64,000 bases of DNA from Allobosea lupini (GTDB taxonomy: Bacteria > Pseudomonadota > Alphaproteobacteria > Rhizobiales > Beijerinckiaceae). The notes under the pieces are model-generated. The model had not been told where the DNA came from. It saw only the letters and a list, made by a program, of their open reading frames with translations, and did not search any database. Positions within the stretch are counted from its first letter, which is position 1. Every line of letters starts with the position of its first letter. Below are positions 63,153-64,000 of this stretch, piece after piece. The DNA is taken from positions 248,001 through 312,000 of the forward strand of contig NZ_FOAN01000006.1 in assembly GCF_900109525.1 (NCBI RefSeq), given 5' to 3'. Both the position numbers and the translations under genes were made by a program.

Positions 63153-64000
63153 TCAGCCGAAGAAGGGGCCCCGCGGCTGATGCGAGACCAGCGTCGGGCT
63201 CGCTCCCAGCGCGAGCGACAGTTCCCGCGCGGCACTGAGCAGCATCGGCGAGAAGGTCAGCATCTTCTCCTCGGTCAGGCGGATATGCGGCCCGGCGATC
63301 ACCAGCGCGCCGATGACCTCGCCGCTCTGGGCGCTGCGGATCGGCGCCGCCGTCGCGCTCATCCAGGGCGAATAGGTCTGGCTCACCATGCTGAAGCCGC
63401 GTTTGCGCGCTTGGCGCAGATATTTGAGCAAGGCCGCCGGCGTCTGCGGCGCCTTCGGGCCGAACTCCTCGCGCGAGCCGTACCCCTGGCGCTCGACGAT
63501 CGCGAGCGCCTCCTCCTCAGGCAGGCAGGAGAGCCAGGCATGGCCGCTGGCCGAGCAGGAGAGCCGGCCCGACTGGCCCATGTCGGGGTCATAGCGCAGC
63601 CCGAAGGGTGAGCCTTGCGACTTTGCCACCCAGATCAGCTCGCGCCCATCGATCAAAGCGAGGCGGACCAGTTCGGCGGTCTCGCGCGCCAGCTGGTCGA
63701 GCACCGGCTGGGCGAGATCGGTGATGCCGCTGCCGGCGAGAAAGCTGAAGGCGAGCGAGGCGATCTTGGCCGTGAGCTGGTACATGCCGTGATGGCGCTC
63801 CTGGCGTACATAGCCGCGCTCGACCAGGCTGGTCAGGACACGATGCGTCGCGCTGCGCGGGATGCTCAGCCGCTCGGCGATCTCGTAGAGCGGCAGCCCG
63901 TGCGCATGGGCCGCCAGGAGCTCGATCACCCCCAGCGTCCGCTCAAGCAGCCCGCTCGGAGCCTGATCGGCCTCGGCCTCTTCCGTGTCAGCGACGAGCT
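63153..64000 (-). CDS. IclR family transcriptional regulator, 5' end outside the window
   Basis: The frame is open to the right edge (…LVADTEEAEADQAPSGLLER before TLGVIELL), so the N-terminal end is missing; about 280 residues are seen. Winged helix LPLYEIAERLSIPRSATHRV, LTSLVERGYVRQERHHGMYQ; effector domain with GSPFGLRYDPDMGQSGRLSC and APIRSAQSGEVIGALVIAGP. IclR proteins sense small organic acids such as aromatic breakdown products. It probably controls the adjoining TIM-barrel gene. Confidence 0.87.
   Translation of the reverse strand, partial: LVADTEEAEADQAPSGLLERTLGVIELLAAHAHGLPLYEIAERLSIPRSATHRVLTSLVERGYVRQERHHGMYQLTAKIASLAFSFLAGSGITDLAQPVLDQLARETAELVRLALIDGRELIWVAKSQGSPFGLRYDPDMGQSGRLSCSASGHAWLSCLPEEEALAIVERQGYGSREEFGPKAPQTPAALLKYLRQARKRGFSMVSQTYSPWMSATAAPIRSAQSGEVIGALVIAGPHIRLTEEKMLTFSPMLLSAARELSLALGASPTLVSHQPRGPFFG

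Overview
The window is about 64 kb of GC-rich, densely coding chromosomal DNA. Its gene content suggests an alphaproteobacterium of the Hyphomicrobiales, most like Bosea or a relative: a soluble FdsGBAD formate dehydrogenase, many periplasmic-binding-protein transporters flanked by FCD, IclR and XRE-cupin regulators, and a Rhizobiales-style hairpin repeat. The assignment rests on protein style and gene content; no rRNA is present. I see no CRISPR array, phage, insertion sequence or plasmid functions.

Layout. 1-5.8 kb: the end of a DUF3616 protein, a Nudix hydrolase, an outer-membrane barrel with a Fur-like box, an AI-2E permease fused to cytosolic sensor-like domains, and an FCD regulator. 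5.9-12.1 kb: a B12 uptake operon led by a cobalamin riboswitch (btuB, a BtuF-like binding protein, permease, ATPase) and ending in a translationally coupled gene of unknown function; a 143-bp inverted-repeat element sits inside the leader of the binding-protein gene. 12.2-18.7 kb: an FMN glutamate-synthase-like protein, an RND efflux pair and an Imm10-like protein, followed by tRNA-Arg(CCG) and a 589-bp gene-free stretch.

19.5-34.6 kb: two divergent catabolic operons. Leftward: an XRE-cupin regulator, a polyamine-type ABC importer and hydantoinase/oxoprolinase subunits. Rightward: a DapA-like lyase, an FAD-linked 2-hydroxyacid dehydrogenase, an amino-acid-type ABC importer and an FMN 2-hydroxyacid oxidase. 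Palindromes between them are candidate operators. 34.8-41.4 kb: a small zinc-ribbon protein, an ion-transporter-type permease, an MFS transporter, and a sigma-54 two-component pair next to a periplasmic duplicated-domain protein with a near-perfect -24/-12 promoter. 41.7-45.4 kb: an SbcD/SbcC-like (YhaO/YhaN-like) nuclease and ATPase pair without a zinc hook.

46.1-53.3 kb: a LysR regulator and the formate dehydrogenase operon fdsG-fdsB-fdsA-fdhD-fdsD, separated by a 227-bp region with three repeated T-N11-A operator-like boxes. 53.3-64 kb: a divergent catabolic locus with an ABC importer, an aldo/keto reductase, a type II dehydroquinase paralogue with altered substrate-binding positions, an epimerase, a tandem dimeric-barrel protein, an SDR dehydrogenase, two TIM-barrel isomerase-type proteins and FCD and IclR regulators, plus the remains of a decayed ABC transporter. 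It looks like a pathway for a cyclic polyol or hydroaromatic acid. The strongest candidates for undescribed biology are this dehydroquinase locus, the sigma-54-controlled periplasmic protein, and the unknown gene at the end of the B12 operon.
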